From assembly GCF_025457425.1 (NCBI RefSeq), contig NZ_JAMXIA010000001.1, forward strand, positions 992,001-1,056,000: DNA of 64,000 nucleotides, in the 5' to 3' direction. Below the pieces are notes generated by a model. It had not been told where the DNA came from and did not search any database. It worked only from the letters and a program-made list of their open reading frames with translations. The DNA is from Chryseobacterium foetidum (GTDB lineage: Bacteria > Bacteroidota > Bacteroidia > Flavobacteriales > Weeksellaceae). Position numbers and translations under genes: made by a program. Of the stretch, positions 16,559 through 25,281 are shown piece after piece. Position 1 is the stretch's first letter, and the number at the start of each line of letters is the position of its first letter.

Positions 16559-17977
16559 TTAACACTCCGGAACATTCACCGCAATTGCCAAACCGCCTTC
16601 GGAAGTTTCTTTAAAACGGTCATTCATCGACAACGCAGTTTCCCACATTGTCTGAATCACCTGATCCAAACTTACTTTCGCTTTTGCAGGATCACTTTCC
16701 AAAGCAATATTCGCCGCAGTAATGGCTTTTATAGCGCCCATCGTATTTCTTTCAATACACGGAATCTGCACCAAACCTTTGATCGGATCGCAGGTTAATC
16801 CCAAATGATGCTCCATCGCAATTTCAGCTGCCATCAAAACCTGACCGACACTTCCGCCCAAAATCTCAGTTAGACCAGCTGCTGCCATTGCCGAGGAGAC
16901 CCCAACTTCTGCCTGACAACCGCCCATTGCTGCTGAAATGGTTGCGTTCTTTTTAAATAATGTTCCGATTTCACCGGCCACCAAAATAAATCTGGCAATA
17001 TCATCCTCAGTTTTAGCTTCAGTGAAAGCCTGAGCGTACATCAAAACCGCCGGAATCACGCCACTTGCTCCATTGGTAGGTGCAGTGATAATTCGTCCGA
17101 AACTTGCATTTTCCTCGTTCACAGCGAGAGCAAAACAAGAAATCCATTTATTGATATTGGTGAAATTTTCCTCTGCGTCAACAACCTGCTGAAACCATTC
17201 ATCGATATTTTTATAAACCTTGTCGCCTAACAATTTTCGGTTGATTCCGGCGGCACGGCGGCTTACGTTGAGGCCTCCCGGAAGAATCCCTTCCTTGTTG
17301 ACGCCTTTGTAAACGCATTCTTTGATGTTTTTCCAGATATTTAAAGCCTCTGAACGGGTTTCATCCTGCGTTCGCCAGCTTTCCTCGTTCATTAAAATTA
17401 AATCTGAAATTTTATTCAAACCTAAATGTTCGCAGTACTTTACAATATCCGAAGACTTATGACACGGATATAAAGTTCTTACACACTGTTTCTCAATAGA
17501 ATTTTTCTCCTGACTCATGATGAAACCACCGCCAACAGAATAGAAATCCTGCATCAGCTCGGTTCCATCCTCAAAAACCGCCCTGAAGATCATTCCGTTG
17601 GGATGATAATCAAGTGATCTGGACATATTTAAAACCAAATGATGCCCGTAAATGAAGGGGATTTCTTTTTCACCACCCAGATTGATGATCTGAGATTCTT
17701 TAATATGATTGACAATATCATCAATCTTTGTTGTATCAATAGTTTTAAAATCTTCGCCGTTCAAGCCCAACATTCCGGCAATATCGGTTCCATGACCGAT
17801 CCCTGTTTTAGCTAGTGAACCGAAAAATTCAAGAAAAACCTCTTTGACTTCGGCTACCGATCTTTCACGGTTCAGAATTCTGATAAATGCAGATGCAGCA
17901 TTCCACGGCCCCATTGTGTGTGAGCTGGAAGGCCCGATCCCGACTTTAATTATCTCAAATACAGATATTGACTCCAT
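16559..17977 (-). CDS. sdaA: L-serine ammonia-lyase, iron-sulfur type
   Basis: A 472-residue single-chain serine dehydratase that deaminates L-serine to pyruvate and ammonia. The N-terminal domain has the signature [16 protein letters not shown]. The C-terminal catalytic domain has [40 protein letters not shown] and [16 protein letters not shown], whose cysteines bind the 4Fe-4S cluster. Fusion of alpha and beta domains in one polypeptide is usual for Gram-negative SdaA. It stands alone; a TATATTTG core at 18003-18010 should drive it. Confidence 0.95.
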   Translation of the reverse strand: MESISVFEIIKVGIGPSSSHTMGPWNAASAFIRILNRERSVAEVKEVFLEFFGSLAKTGIGHGTDIAGMLGLNGEDFKTIDTTKIDDIVNHIKESQIINLGGEKEIPFIYGHHLVLNMSRSLDYHPNGMIFRAVFEDGTELMQDFYSVGGGFIMSQEKNSIEKQCVRTLYPCHKSSDIVKYCEHLGLNKISDLILMNEESWRTQDETRSEALNIWKNIKECVYKGVNKEGILPGGLNVSRRAAGINRKLLGDKVYKNIDEWFQQVVDAEENFTNINKWISCFALAVNEENASFGRIITAPTNGASGVIPAVLMYAQAFTEAKTEDDIARFILVAGEIGTLFKKNATISAAMGGCQAEVGVSSAMAAAGLTEILGGSVGQVLMAAEIAMEHHLGLTCDPIKGLVQIPCIERNTMGAIKAITAANIALESDPAKAKVSLDQVIQTMWETALSMNDRFKETSEGGLAIAVNVPEC

Positions 17978-18002
17978 ACAATTTTTTCAATTTCATGAAA
18001 AG

Positions 18003-18010
18003 CAAATATA
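18003..18010 (-). promoter_or_regulatory. Promoter core for the serine deaminase gene
   Basis: TATATTTG on the minus strand, 26 nt before the start, matches TAnnTTTG. Confidence 0.6.
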
Positions 18011-18040
18011 CATTGAAAATATTACAGATGGCAGGAATTT

Positions 18041-18090
18041 GAGGTTAAGGTTGAGGCGAAGGTTGAGGTTGAGACGAAGACTGAGGTTAA
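18041..18090. repeat. Degenerate hexamer tandem repeat (GAGGTT family)
   Basis: Imperfect 6-nt units of the kind GAGGTT, GAGGCG and GAGACG run for about 50 nt just upstream of the sdaA promoter. Related arrays lie at 25250-25270 and 28944-29000. Confidence 0.75.
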
Positions 18091-18127
18091 TGCCAAGTAT
18101 GACAGAGAGATAATATTTATTAAAGAA

Positions 18128-18156
18128 AAAACAGCGATCATTAAAGACCGCTGTTT
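18128..18156 (-). terminator. Terminator of the ammonium transporter gene
   Basis: ACAGCG (18131-18136) pairs with CGCTGT (18149-18154), extended by flanking A/T pairs. T-rich sequence follows on the minus strand. Confidence 0.65.
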
Positions 18157-18177
18157 AAGTTAAATACCAAAAAAAAA

Positions 18178-19524
18178 TTACCATTTTAAACTTTCGCCGT
18201 GCTGGGAAAGATCAAGTCCCATTTCTTCTGAATCTTCTTTTACGCGAAGTGAAATGATTGTATCCGTAAGTTTGTAAAGTAACAGCGAACCGAAAAATGT
18301 GAATACCGAAACCAGAAGCAAAGCAATCATGTGGTGGGCAAAAACCGCGATTCCGCCGTGCATGAGGCTTGCGTTTTCGCCGTGAGCAAAAATGGCAGTG
18401 AGAATCATTCCCATAATTCCGCCGACGCCGTGGCAGGCAAAAACATCAAGTGTATCATCAATTTTCTTTAAAGCTTTCCAATTCACCATCAAATTTGAAA
18501 CAATCGCAGAAATGAATCCAATAAAAATACTTTCCTGAACAGATACAAACCCACAGCCCGGCGTGATGGCCACCAAACCTACAACCGCACCAATGCACGC
18601 TCCCAAAGCAGATACCGGACGGCAGTTTAAACGATCAAAAAAGATATACGTCATCATTGCTGATGCAGAAGCAATCGTTGTAGTTCCGAAAGCCACAGCT
18701 GCTGTAGCATTGGCTGACAGAGCTGAACCGGCATTAAAACCAAACCATCCGAACCAAAGCATTCCTGTCCCTAAAATAACATAAGGAATATTGGAAGGTT
18801 CATGATGAGGGTTTTTACGGTTGCCTAACACCAAAGCTCCGGCCAATGCTGCAAAACCGGCGCTCATGTGAACAACCGTTCCGCCTGCAAAATCTTTTAC
18901 TCCAAAAAATTTATTTAAAAGTCCGTCCGGATGCCAAACCATGTGACACAGCGGAGTGTAAATGAGAAGACTGAAGAGAATCATAAAAAGCAGATAGGAA
19001 ATAAAACGAACCCTTTCTGCAAACGAGCCGGTAATCAAAGCTGGAGTAATCACCGCAAATTTCATCTGAAACAAAGCAAAAAGAACAAACGGAATCGTGG
19101 AAGCCATATCCTTGTGAGGATAGAGGCTTACATTGTTGAAAAACATATAGGTGAAAGGGTTTCCTATGATTCCGTAATGCTTACCATTGATCTCAAAACC
19201 AATGGAATCGCCGAACGAAAGCGAAAAACCAACAACAATCCACAGAATTGAAATCACTCCCAGAGAAATAAAACTTTGCAGCATTGTGGAAATCACATTT
19301 TTTTTACCCACCATTCCTCCATAAAAGAATGAGAGACCTGGTGTCATTAACAGAACCAGACCAGCAGCAGCGAGAATCCAGGCGACATCGGAACCTACAA
19401 CGGCGGATTCACCTAAAAAATCTCCGGTATTGGGCGCAGTAAAATCGGGACGCCAGAAAAGTCCGCCAACTGCAACGATTGAAATAATTGTAAAGGAAAC
19501 GATCCATTTTAATCCAACTTTCAT
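18178..19524 (-). CDS. amt: Ammonium transporter
   Basis: A 448-residue inner-membrane channel of the Amt/MEP/Rh family with about 11 transmembrane helices after an N-terminal hydrophobic segment. Family landmarks are FFYGGMVGKKNVISTM, GTVVHMSAGFAALAGALVLG with the first pore His, GWFGFNAGSALSANATAAVAF, and FACHGVGGIMGMILTAIFA with the second His. It conducts ammonium or ammonia into the cell. No GlnB-type regulator gene lies beside it, unlike in many bacteria. It is monocistronic with its own promoter and terminator. Confidence 0.95.
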   Translation of the reverse strand: MKVGLKWIVSFTIISIVAVGGLFWRPDFTAPNTGDFLGESAVVGSDVAWILAAAGLVLLMTPGLSFFYGGMVGKKNVISTMLQSFISLGVISILWIVVGFSLSFGDSIGFEINGKHYGIIGNPFTYMFFNNVSLYPHKDMASTIPFVLFALFQMKFAVITPALITGSFAERVRFISYLLFMILFSLLIYTPLCHMVWHPDGLLNKFFGVKDFAGGTVVHMSAGFAALAGALVLGNRKNPHHEPSNIPYVILGTGMLWFGWFGFNAGSALSANATAAVAFGTTTIASASAMMTYIFFDRLNCRPVSALGACIGAVVGLVAITPGCGFVSVQESIFIGFISAIVSNLMVNWKALKKIDDTLDVFACHGVGGIMGMILTAIFAHGENASLMHGGIAVFAHHMIALLLVSVFTFFGSLLLYKLTDTIISLRVKEDSEEMGLDLSQHGESLKW

Positions 19525-19546
19525 ATTTATTTTAATTTAACCCCTA

Positions 19547-19554
19547 CAAAAATA
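19547..19554 (-). promoter_or_regulatory. Promoter core for amt
   Basis: TATTTTTG on the minus strand, 23 nt before the start, matches TAnnTTTG. Confidence 0.6.
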
Positions 19555-19656
19555 TAGATAATTAATTTAAAATAATATAAATTTTAATTCTAACCCCTAA
19601 AAATTTAGGATTTAAATTAAAATTAGTAGTTAATGAAAGTTCTTCTTTTAAAATCT

Positions 19657-20298
19657 TTAAATGAAAATCATTTTTAAAATTTCAGAAACCTCTTTATGTT
19701 TTGTTGCAGGAAAAAGATGGGTTCCGCCTTTAATGATATAATCGGGTTTTGAATTTTTAATGGGAAAAACAATATCGCGGTCGCCCATAATCTGGATAAC
19801 ATTGCTTTCGTGCTCAAACTTCCATTCTGTAATGCGCTGCATTGACCATTTAAGATAATACGGATCTGTGAATCTGAAATACTGAAGAACTTTTGGATTT
19901 TTAGGATCAAAAAACTTTCTGAAAACAGCGTATGTTTCAAGCGTTTTCATATTGAAAAAACCGACTGGCAGATATTTTGGTATTTTGGTATGCTGCCCGA
20001 TTTTAATCAGTCTTGATTTTTCTTTATCTGATTTTATACTTCCCAAGATAACGGTTTTCACGGCAGGTTTGAGCCTGTTGATTTCCTGCACCATAATTCC
20101 CCCAAAAGAATATCCCAGAAGATAAAATGGTTCAGTATCATCTACTTTTTCGGCCATTCTTTTTACGTATTCAGAAAAATCTTCATCCTTTTCCGGAACC
20201 AGCCATTCTATAAAAACAACTTCGTGCTGCTCAGGAAAAACAAGCCTTTCCAGCACTTTATAATCTGCACCGAGACCACTTACAACATAAATTTTCAT
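19657..20298 (-). CDS. Alpha/beta hydrolase
   Basis: A 213-residue alpha/beta-hydrolase-fold protein. YLLGYSFGGIMVQEI is the nucleophile elbow (GYSFGG) with Ser as nucleophile. QIMGDRDIVFP contains the likely acid and GGTHLFPATKHKEV the catalytic His. Substrate unknown. The frame is open 13 codons further up to 20337, but the ATG at 20298 begins directly at the first beta-strand (KIYVVSGLGAD), as usual in the family, so I prefer it. Confidence 0.8.
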   Translation of the reverse strand: MKIYVVSGLGADYKVLERLVFPEQHEVVFIEWLVPEKDEDFSEYVKRMAEKVDDTEPFYLLGYSFGGIMVQEINRLKPAVKTVILGSIKSDKEKSRLIKIGQHTKIPKYLPVGFFNMKTLETYAVFRKFFDPKNPKVLQYFRFTDPYYLKWSMQRITEWKFEHESNVIQIMGDRDIVFPIKNSKPDYIIKGGTHLFPATKHKEVSEILKMIFI

Positions 20299-20394
20299 AC
20301 GTGGATGTACTGTTTCTTTTGAATTAAAATCAATCACCGTTGCTTTTCTGAACTCTCAATTCTACATACAGCGATTTAGGCAAGCTAAAATAAA

Positions 20395-20422
20395 AAAAGG
20401 ACGGCTTAATCTAAGCAGTCCT
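20395..20422 (-). terminator. Terminator of the first YceI gene
   Basis: AGGAC (20398-20402) and GCTT (20404-20407) pair with AAGC (20413-20416) and GTCCT (20418-20422). A T-run follows on the minus strand. Confidence 0.75.
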
Positions 20423-20447
20423 CTTTAATTTATAAAAATTTTAACCT

Positions 20448-21059
20448 TTATCTTGGTCTGTCGTTGTCTACTTTCACTGTAGAAACCTTAAACTGAATTT
20501 CCATTTCGTCTTTGATGAAGTGATCCTTCAACGAAGTCTGGTAGAAAATTCTAAAATCTTTTCTGTTTAATGCAAATTTTGAAGATTCAATCTCAACTGT
20601 AAACTGAGTCACGTGTGCATTGGCAGGGAAAGAGATGGTCTTTCTGATTCCTTTGATGGTAATGTCACCTACGATTGTAGAATTGAACTCTGCATTCGCA
20701 AGAGGGATAATTTTCTTTAAATGAAATTTCGCTGTAGGGAATTTTTTCACTTCGAAAAAGTTGGTTCCTTTAAGCTCATTGGTCAGTTTCACCTGATCCG
20801 GTCCCGAAAGATCTGCCACTACAAGGCTTCTCATGTCGATAATAAACTCACCGTCTACCAAAACTGTTTTATCGAAATTAAATTTTCCGCTTTTCAGCTT
20901 TAAGCTTCCGAAATGAGTTGTAGGTGCAGTTTTTACCACTTTGCTTCCCCACCATAAGATCTCAGAAGTGACAACTTTAGATATTTTATCTCCTTTTTTC
21001 TGAGCAAAAACAAACGACATGCCCGCACACATCATAGCAAACAATAATAATCTTTTCAT
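20448..21059 (-). CDS. YceI family protein
   Basis: A 203-residue exported protein. A signal peptide ends near residue 19 (SFVFAQ). The rest is a lipocalin-like YceI domain, with an EILWWGSKVVKTAPTTHFGSLKLKSG opening and GDITIKGIRKTISFPA late in the fold. Proteins of this family bind polyisoprenoid or other amphiphilic molecules in the periplasm; the ligand here is unknown. A second YceI gene lies immediately upstream, so the two look like a tandem duplication. Confidence 0.88.
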   Translation of the reverse strand: MKRLLLFAMMCAGMSFVFAQKKGDKISKVVTSEILWWGSKVVKTAPTTHFGSLKLKSGKFNFDKTVLVDGEFIIDMRSLVVADLSGPDQVKLTNELKGTNFFEVKKFPTAKFHLKKIIPLANAEFNSTIVGDITIKGIRKTISFPANAHVTQFTVEIESSKFALNRKDFRIFYQTSLKDHFIKDEMEIQFKVSTVKVDNDRPR

Positions 21060-21080
21060 TCTTTTTTATTTACAATTCAA

Positions 21081-21088
21081 CAAAAATA
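21081..21088 (-). promoter_or_regulatory. Promoter core for the first YceI gene
   Basis: TATTTTTG on the minus strand, 22 nt before the start, matches TAnnTTTG. Confidence 0.55.
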
Positions 21089-21089
21089 A

Positions 21090-21116
21090 AAAAAAGCGCA
21101 GAACTTCTGCACTTTT
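21090..21116 (-). terminator. Terminator of the second YceI gene
   Basis: GCGCAGAA and TTCTGCAC (about 21096-21112) form an imperfect stem. A long T-run follows on the minus strand. Confidence 0.65.
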
Positions 21117-21138
21117 CTCAATATTTTTTTAGATTAAA

Positions 21139-21705
21139 TTACTTCGCACTAACTTTTACTGTCATATCAATTTCGTCATTGATCACAGAATCTTTCATTC
21201 CTGACTGATATGCGATATCAAATTTCTGTCTGTCGAAAGAAAATTTATTTGATTCGATAGTCACTACACCGTTTGCATTGGTGATTTTTGCAGGGAAAGA
21301 AATTGCATTTGTTTTTCCTTTTACAGTAAGATTTCCGCCAACTACAGAGTTGTAGGTCGCATCATTATTTTTCTTTACAGAAGTGATTTTAAAACTTGCA
21401 GTAGGGAATTTTTCAACTTCAAAGAAATCTCCGTTTTTAAGGTGACCGTTCAGTTTAGTCTGTCCTTCTCCGGCAAGATCCGTTGCGTTGATGGTTGTCA
21501 TATCCAAAACAAAATTTCCACCTACAACCTGATTTCCTTTCATCACAATATCTCCTGATTTCACTTTAACAGTTCCGTCGTGCGAACTGGCTTGAGATTT
21601 TACAACTTTATAACCCCACCAGTGAACATCTGAAGAAACTACTTTTTTAGACTGTCCGAAAGCAAGACCACCAGCCAAAACCGCAAGTAAGAATATTTTT
21701 TTCAT
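21139..21705 (-). CDS. YceI family protein
   Basis: A 188-residue exported YceI-domain protein with a signal peptide ending near residue 17 (GLAFGQ). DVHWWGYKVVKSQASSHDGTVKVKSG and GNLTVKGKTNAISFPAKI match the neighbouring paralogue almost segment by segment. It probably binds an amphiphilic or isoprenoid-like ligand in the periplasm. It has its own promoter and terminator, so the two paralogues can be expressed independently. Confidence 0.88.
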   Translation of the reverse strand: MKKIFLLAVLAGGLAFGQSKKVVSSDVHWWGYKVVKSQASSHDGTVKVKSGDIVMKGNQVVGGNFVLDMTTINATDLAGEGQTKLNGHLKNGDFFEVEKFPTASFKITSVKKNNDATYNSVVGGNLTVKGKTNAISFPAKITNANGVVTIESNKFSFDRQKFDIAYQSGMKDSVINDEIDMTVKVSAK

Positions 21706-21735
21706 GTTTAAATTTTAATAATTATTTTAATGCTG

Positions 21736-21743
21736 CAAATGTA
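21736..21743 (-). promoter_or_regulatory. Promoter core for the second YceI gene
   Basis: TACATTTG on the minus strand, 31 nt before the start, matches TAnnTTTG. Confidence 0.55.
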
Positions 21744-21813
21744 AACAAGTGGATTTAATTTTAATCTTATCATACGGTAAGATATTGAAACTTTCTGGTA
21801 TGAATGTTATCAT

Positions 21814-21840
21814 AAAAAAACTCCGGCGCGATGCCGGAGT
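21814..21840 (-). terminator. Terminator of glk
   Basis: ACTCCGGC (21820-21827) and GCCGGAGT (21833-21840) form a perfect GC-rich stem. Seven Ts follow on the minus strand. Confidence 0.92.
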
Positions 21841-21848
21841 CTGTATTT

Positions 21849-22898
21849 TTAATCCTGATGATAAGCGGTGTAAAGCGCAACACCATTGATGCTGGTACTG
21901 TTTGATTTCACGAGATAAATCGGGATGTTACGAAGCATGGCTTCCATTTTATCACTGATTTTAAATTTCTCGTAAAACTTATCTTTATCAATATAATTGC
22001 TCACTACCTGCGGAATATCTCCTGCGATAATCAAACCTCCTGTAGCTTTTAATTTTAATGTTAAACTGTTTGCTTCTCTCGCCAGGAATTCAAGGAAAGT
22101 ATCTAAAGCAATTTTGCAGATCATTACATCTTCTTCTGTAGCGGCTTTGTAAAGCACTTCTACGAAATCGCCTTCGTTTAATCTTTCAGAAAGTCCGTCC
22201 GGCTCAGGATGTCTTTTCACGTCTCTTAAAAATCTGTAGATATTGAACAGACCTGCTTTAGACAAAACATTTTCCCAACTTACGATACCGTAAAGATTAT
22301 TTAAAAACTGGTAAAACTCAACTTCAATAGTTGTACGCGGAGAAAATTCTGAGTGACCACCTTCCGTAGCGAAAGGTCTTAAATATTTTCCGTCGAAGAA
22401 ATAACCAGCTTCACCCAATCCGTTTCCTGGAGCGATGATGGCAACGTTTCCGTTTTCAAGATGACCTCCCGAACGGATATCTTCAAGGTCAGAATCTTCC
22501 AGCAGACCGATACCGTAAGCTGCTGCTTCCTGGTCATTCAGCATACAGACTTCCTTGAATCCGAATTCGTTTTTAAAATCTTCCACATCAAGGTTCCAGC
22601 CCAGTCTTTCCGGATTACTTTTTCCGTTAAGAACCGGTCCCGGCACAGAAATTCCGAATCTGTCTATCTCTGTTAGTGAATTTTCCGCGAGAAAATCCTG
22701 CACAATTGCATTAAGACCCGGATAATCTTTGGTAATGTATTTTTTCTGAAGTTTGACATCTAAGCCTTCACGTCCCGAAACATAGTAAGCAAGTACCGTT
22801 TCATCCTCACGAAGATTGGCTCCCAGGATCGTTAAATTATCATTTCTGGTATTTTTTACTCCCGGCAAGTAAAGGGGAAATTTCGGATTCAAGTTCAT
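21849..22898 (-). CDS. glk: Glucokinase
   Basis: A 349-residue cytoplasmic sugar kinase of the Glk family (actin-like ATPase fold). FGISVPGPVLNGKSNPERLGWNLDVED is the glucokinase phosphate/sugar region, MLNDQEAAAYGIG carries the catalytic Asp, and NVAIIAPGNGLGEAGYFFDG is the second ATP-binding loop. EGGHSEFSPRTTIEVEF holds the conserved Glu-Gly-Gly-His and GGLIIAGDIP is the adenosine-binding segment. It phosphorylates glucose to glucose-6-phosphate. It stands alone. Confidence 0.9.
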   Translation of the reverse strand: MNLNPKFPLYLPGVKNTRNDNLTILGANLREDETVLAYYVSGREGLDVKLQKKYITKDYPGLNAIVQDFLAENSLTEIDRFGISVPGPVLNGKSNPERLGWNLDVEDFKNEFGFKEVCMLNDQEAAAYGIGLLEDSDLEDIRSGGHLENGNVAIIAPGNGLGEAGYFFDGKYLRPFATEGGHSEFSPRTTIEVEFYQFLNNLYGIVSWENVLSKAGLFNIYRFLRDVKRHPEPDGLSERLNEGDFVEVLYKAATEEDVMICKIALDTFLEFLAREANSLTLKLKATGGLIIAGDIPQVVSNYIDKDKFYEKFKISDKMEAMLRNIPIYLVKSNSTSINGVALYTAYHQD

Positions 22899-22950
22899 AA
22901 TAGCAAATTTTAGTAAATATAATAATTGTTTTGGTATTTATAAAAGGATA

Positions 22951-22983
22951 AAAGAAAACCTTTTCAAAAATAAGAAAAGGTTT
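22951..22983 (-). terminator. Terminator of the outer-membrane protein gene
   Basis: AAACCTTTTC (22956-22965) and GAAAAGGTTT (22974-22983) form a perfect 10-bp stem between this gene and glk. Confidence 0.8.
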
Positions 22984-23010
22984 GTCTTTTAAATAGTTAT
23001 TATCTGTAAA

Positions 23011-23574
23011 TTAATTTCCCAGTGGTATGTTATAAGAAAATCCTGCTCCGATGCTTCCTACATTATAGTCCTGTCCTGCAACATTTCCGTCGTTTCCTGT
23101 GAATACTTTCTGATACTGAAGGAAGAAATTCCAGTCTCTGTTGTGGTAACCTATTTCAGGTTTTAGATAGAAACCTCCGTCTGGTCTTGTAGCCAACGAA
23201 TTGGTTGCAACATTATCGTCACCTACCAAAAATCCGTAACCAAGGTCAGCACCGAAGTAAAAACCTGTTTGTTTAGGATAGATTCTGATCAGTGCAGCCA
23301 CTGGCACTACTCCAACATCGTTATTATTGTATCCGTTGTTTTCTTTTCCGAAATAATGAGTATATCCTGTTGCGATACCCAGACCAAAACCAGGCGTAAT
23401 CAGATTCTGATAAGCTACGTCAACGCCAACAGCCATGGAAGTATTTTCCTGAGGAACTGCAACACCTACAGTAGCTCCTACTTTAATCATGTTATTCATC
23501 GCCTTATCCTGTGCACTTACTAAACCGGCAGTTAAAAATGCTGCCGCAATGATAGTTTGTTTCAACGTTTTCAT
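23011..23574 (-). CDS. Small outer-membrane beta-barrel protein
   Basis: A 187-residue exported protein with a signal peptide ending near residue 21 (GLVSAQ). The rest has alternating aromatic and glycine-rich strands (GLGIATGYTHYF, GFYFGADLGYGFLVG, VGSIGAGFSYNIPLGN) typical of an eight-stranded outer-membrane barrel. I do not recognise a specific family. The function is unknown. It stands alone with its own promoter. Confidence 0.7.
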   Translation of the reverse strand: MKTLKQTIIAAAFLTAGLVSAQDKAMNNMIKVGATVGVAVPQENTSMAVGVDVAYQNLITPGFGLGIATGYTHYFGKENNGYNNNDVGVVPVAALIRIYPKQTGFYFGADLGYGFLVGDDNVATNSLATRPDGGFYLKPEIGYHNRDWNFFLQYQKVFTGNDGNVAGQDYNVGSIGAGFSYNIPLGN

Positions 23575-23660
23575 AATAATGAATTTTAAATTTTACTGGT
23601 CGTAAACTGTAAAAATTATGCCAAAGAGAAGTTTTAAAAATTCACACAGTCTGTAAAAAT

Positions 23661-23668
23661 CAAAAATA
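23661..23668 (-). promoter_or_regulatory. Promoter core for the outer-membrane protein gene
   Basis: TATTTTTG on the minus strand, 87 nt before the start, matches TAnnTTTG. Confidence 0.5.
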
Positions 23669-23822
23669 TAATGATTATCAATACTTTAAAAATGAAATTT
23701 AAATGAATAATTTCCGTTTAAAATTAAAACAAATCATCAGAATCAAAAACTTTAACCTTCGCTAACACAGAGTTGGTATATAATTTACTGCATCAAATAC
23801 ATCTCTTTAAATCCGGAATAAA

Positions 23823-25202
23823 ATGACGAGCGATTTAAATTTCACCAACAACAAACACCTTCTCTGGCGCGCCGGATTCGGAATCGGACTTTCTCAGGTA
23901 GCTGATGTAAGAAAACTGAAACGAAAAGATTTACTGAAAGAGCTTTTCATGGAAGATCATTCGCAAATAATTGATTATTCAACTGCCGATATTGAACCTC
24001 CAGATTACGAAGCATCAAAAGCCAGTGCTGAGATGAGAAATCAGATTCAGAAGGTCAATCAGAAGCAAAATCAGGAACTCAACCTCAACTTTCTGGATGA
24101 AATGGTGAATTCCAAGTCTCAATTGCAGGAAAAAATGGCATTTTTCTGGCACGGACATTTTGCAACGAGAATCAACAATCCAAAATTCAATAAACATCAG
24201 CTGAATATCATCAGAAAAAATGCTTTAGGCAATTTCAGAGAGTTGCTTTTTGAGGTAAGCAAATCTCCGGCAATGCTGAACTTTCTGAACAACCAGCAAA
24301 ACAAAAAAGGTCACCCCAACGAAAATTTCGCCCGTGAAGTCATGGAACTTTTCACCATGGGCATCGGAAATTATTCTGAAACCGACATCCGTGAGGCTGC
24401 AAGAGCTTTTACAGGTTGGGGTTACGACAAGGAAGGAAATTTTATCGAAAGACTTAAACAGCACGATGACGGTTCCAAAACATTTCTCGGAAAAACAGGA
24501 AATTTCTCTGGTGATGATGTTTTAAACATCATTTTAGAACAGAAAGCAACTGCAAAATTCATCACCACCAAAATTTACAGGTTTTTTGTGAATGAAAAAG
24601 CAGATCAAAGTACCATCGCAAATCTGAGCGAAAAATTTTATCAGTCAGGATACGATATCAAACAGCTGATGAATGAAATTTTCAGCAGCGACTGGTTTTA
24701 CGAACCCAAAAATATCGGCAACAGAATAAAATCGCCTACTGAACTTATGGTTGGAATGATGAGAATCCTTCCGATGACCATCCAGAATCCTGAAAACCTT
24801 GTGGTTTATCAGAAACTTTTAGGACAGACACTTCTTTCGCCTCCCAACGTATCAGGCTGGCCCAGCGGAAAATCATGGATTGACAGTTCAACCTTGATGC
24901 TGAGACTTCAAATTCCACAAATCTGGTCCGGACTCAGACCACTCGATCTGTCACCTAAGGAAGATGATGATGTGGAAATGGGCATGAAATCAAGGGAAGC
25001 CCTGAAAAAATCCTTTAAAAATCCCAACATCACGATCGACTGGACAAAAGTGGAAACAGCTTTCAATAAAAAAGACTGCGAGGATTTTTTACTTTTAAAA
25101 CCTGAAAATTTTAATACAAAAGCGGTTCAGAATTTCTCTGACAAGAGCACTAAAATAAACATCATCAACATTATGTCAACTCCGGAATATCAATTAATGT
25201 AG
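23823..25202 (+). CDS. DUF1800 family protein
   Basis: A 459-residue protein of the DUF1800 family. Recognisable segments are HLLWRAGFGIG near the start, MAFFWHGHFATR, NENFAREVMELFTMGIGNYSETDIREAARAFTGW, and LLSPPNVSGWPSGKSWIDSSTLM. The biochemical role of the family is unknown. In Bacteroidota and other groups it is nearly always encoded next to a DUF1501 protein, as here. No clear signal peptide is visible. Confidence 0.9.
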   Translation: MTSDLNFTNNKHLLWRAGFGIGLSQVADVRKLKRKDLLKELFMEDHSQIIDYSTADIEPPDYEASKASAEMRNQIQKVNQKQNQELNLNFLDEMVNSKSQLQEKMAFFWHGHFATRINNPKFNKHQLNIIRKNALGNFRELLFEVSKSPAMLNFLNNQQNKKGHPNENFAREVMELFTMGIGNYSETDIREAARAFTGWGYDKEGNFIERLKQHDDGSKTFLGKTGNFSGDDVLNIILEQKATAKFITTKIYRFFVNEKADQSTIANLSEKFYQSGYDIKQLMNEIFSSDWFYEPKNIGNRIKSPTELMVGMMRILPMTIQNPENLVVYQKLLGQTLLSPPNVSGWPSGKSWIDSSTLMLRLQIPQIWSGLRPLDLSPKEDDDVEMGMKSREALKKSFKNPNITIDWTKVETAFNKKDCEDFLLLKPENFNTKAVQNFSDKSTKINIINIMSTPEYQLM

Positions 25203-25270
25203 GGTGTTGGAGATGGAGATGGAAGATGGGAGATGGAAGTAAAAAAAATCTCAGCCTTAACCTTAACCTA
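25203..25270. repeat. Two short degenerate repeat arrays between DUF1800 and DUF1501 genes
   Basis: GATGGA/GATGGGA-type units at 25213-25239 are followed by a CTCAGCCTTAACCTTAACCTA array at 25250-25270. The first is the reverse complement of the array at 50019-50069. The second is the reverse complement of the GAGGTT family. Confidence 0.75.
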
Positions 25271-25281
25271 AATAAATAGTC

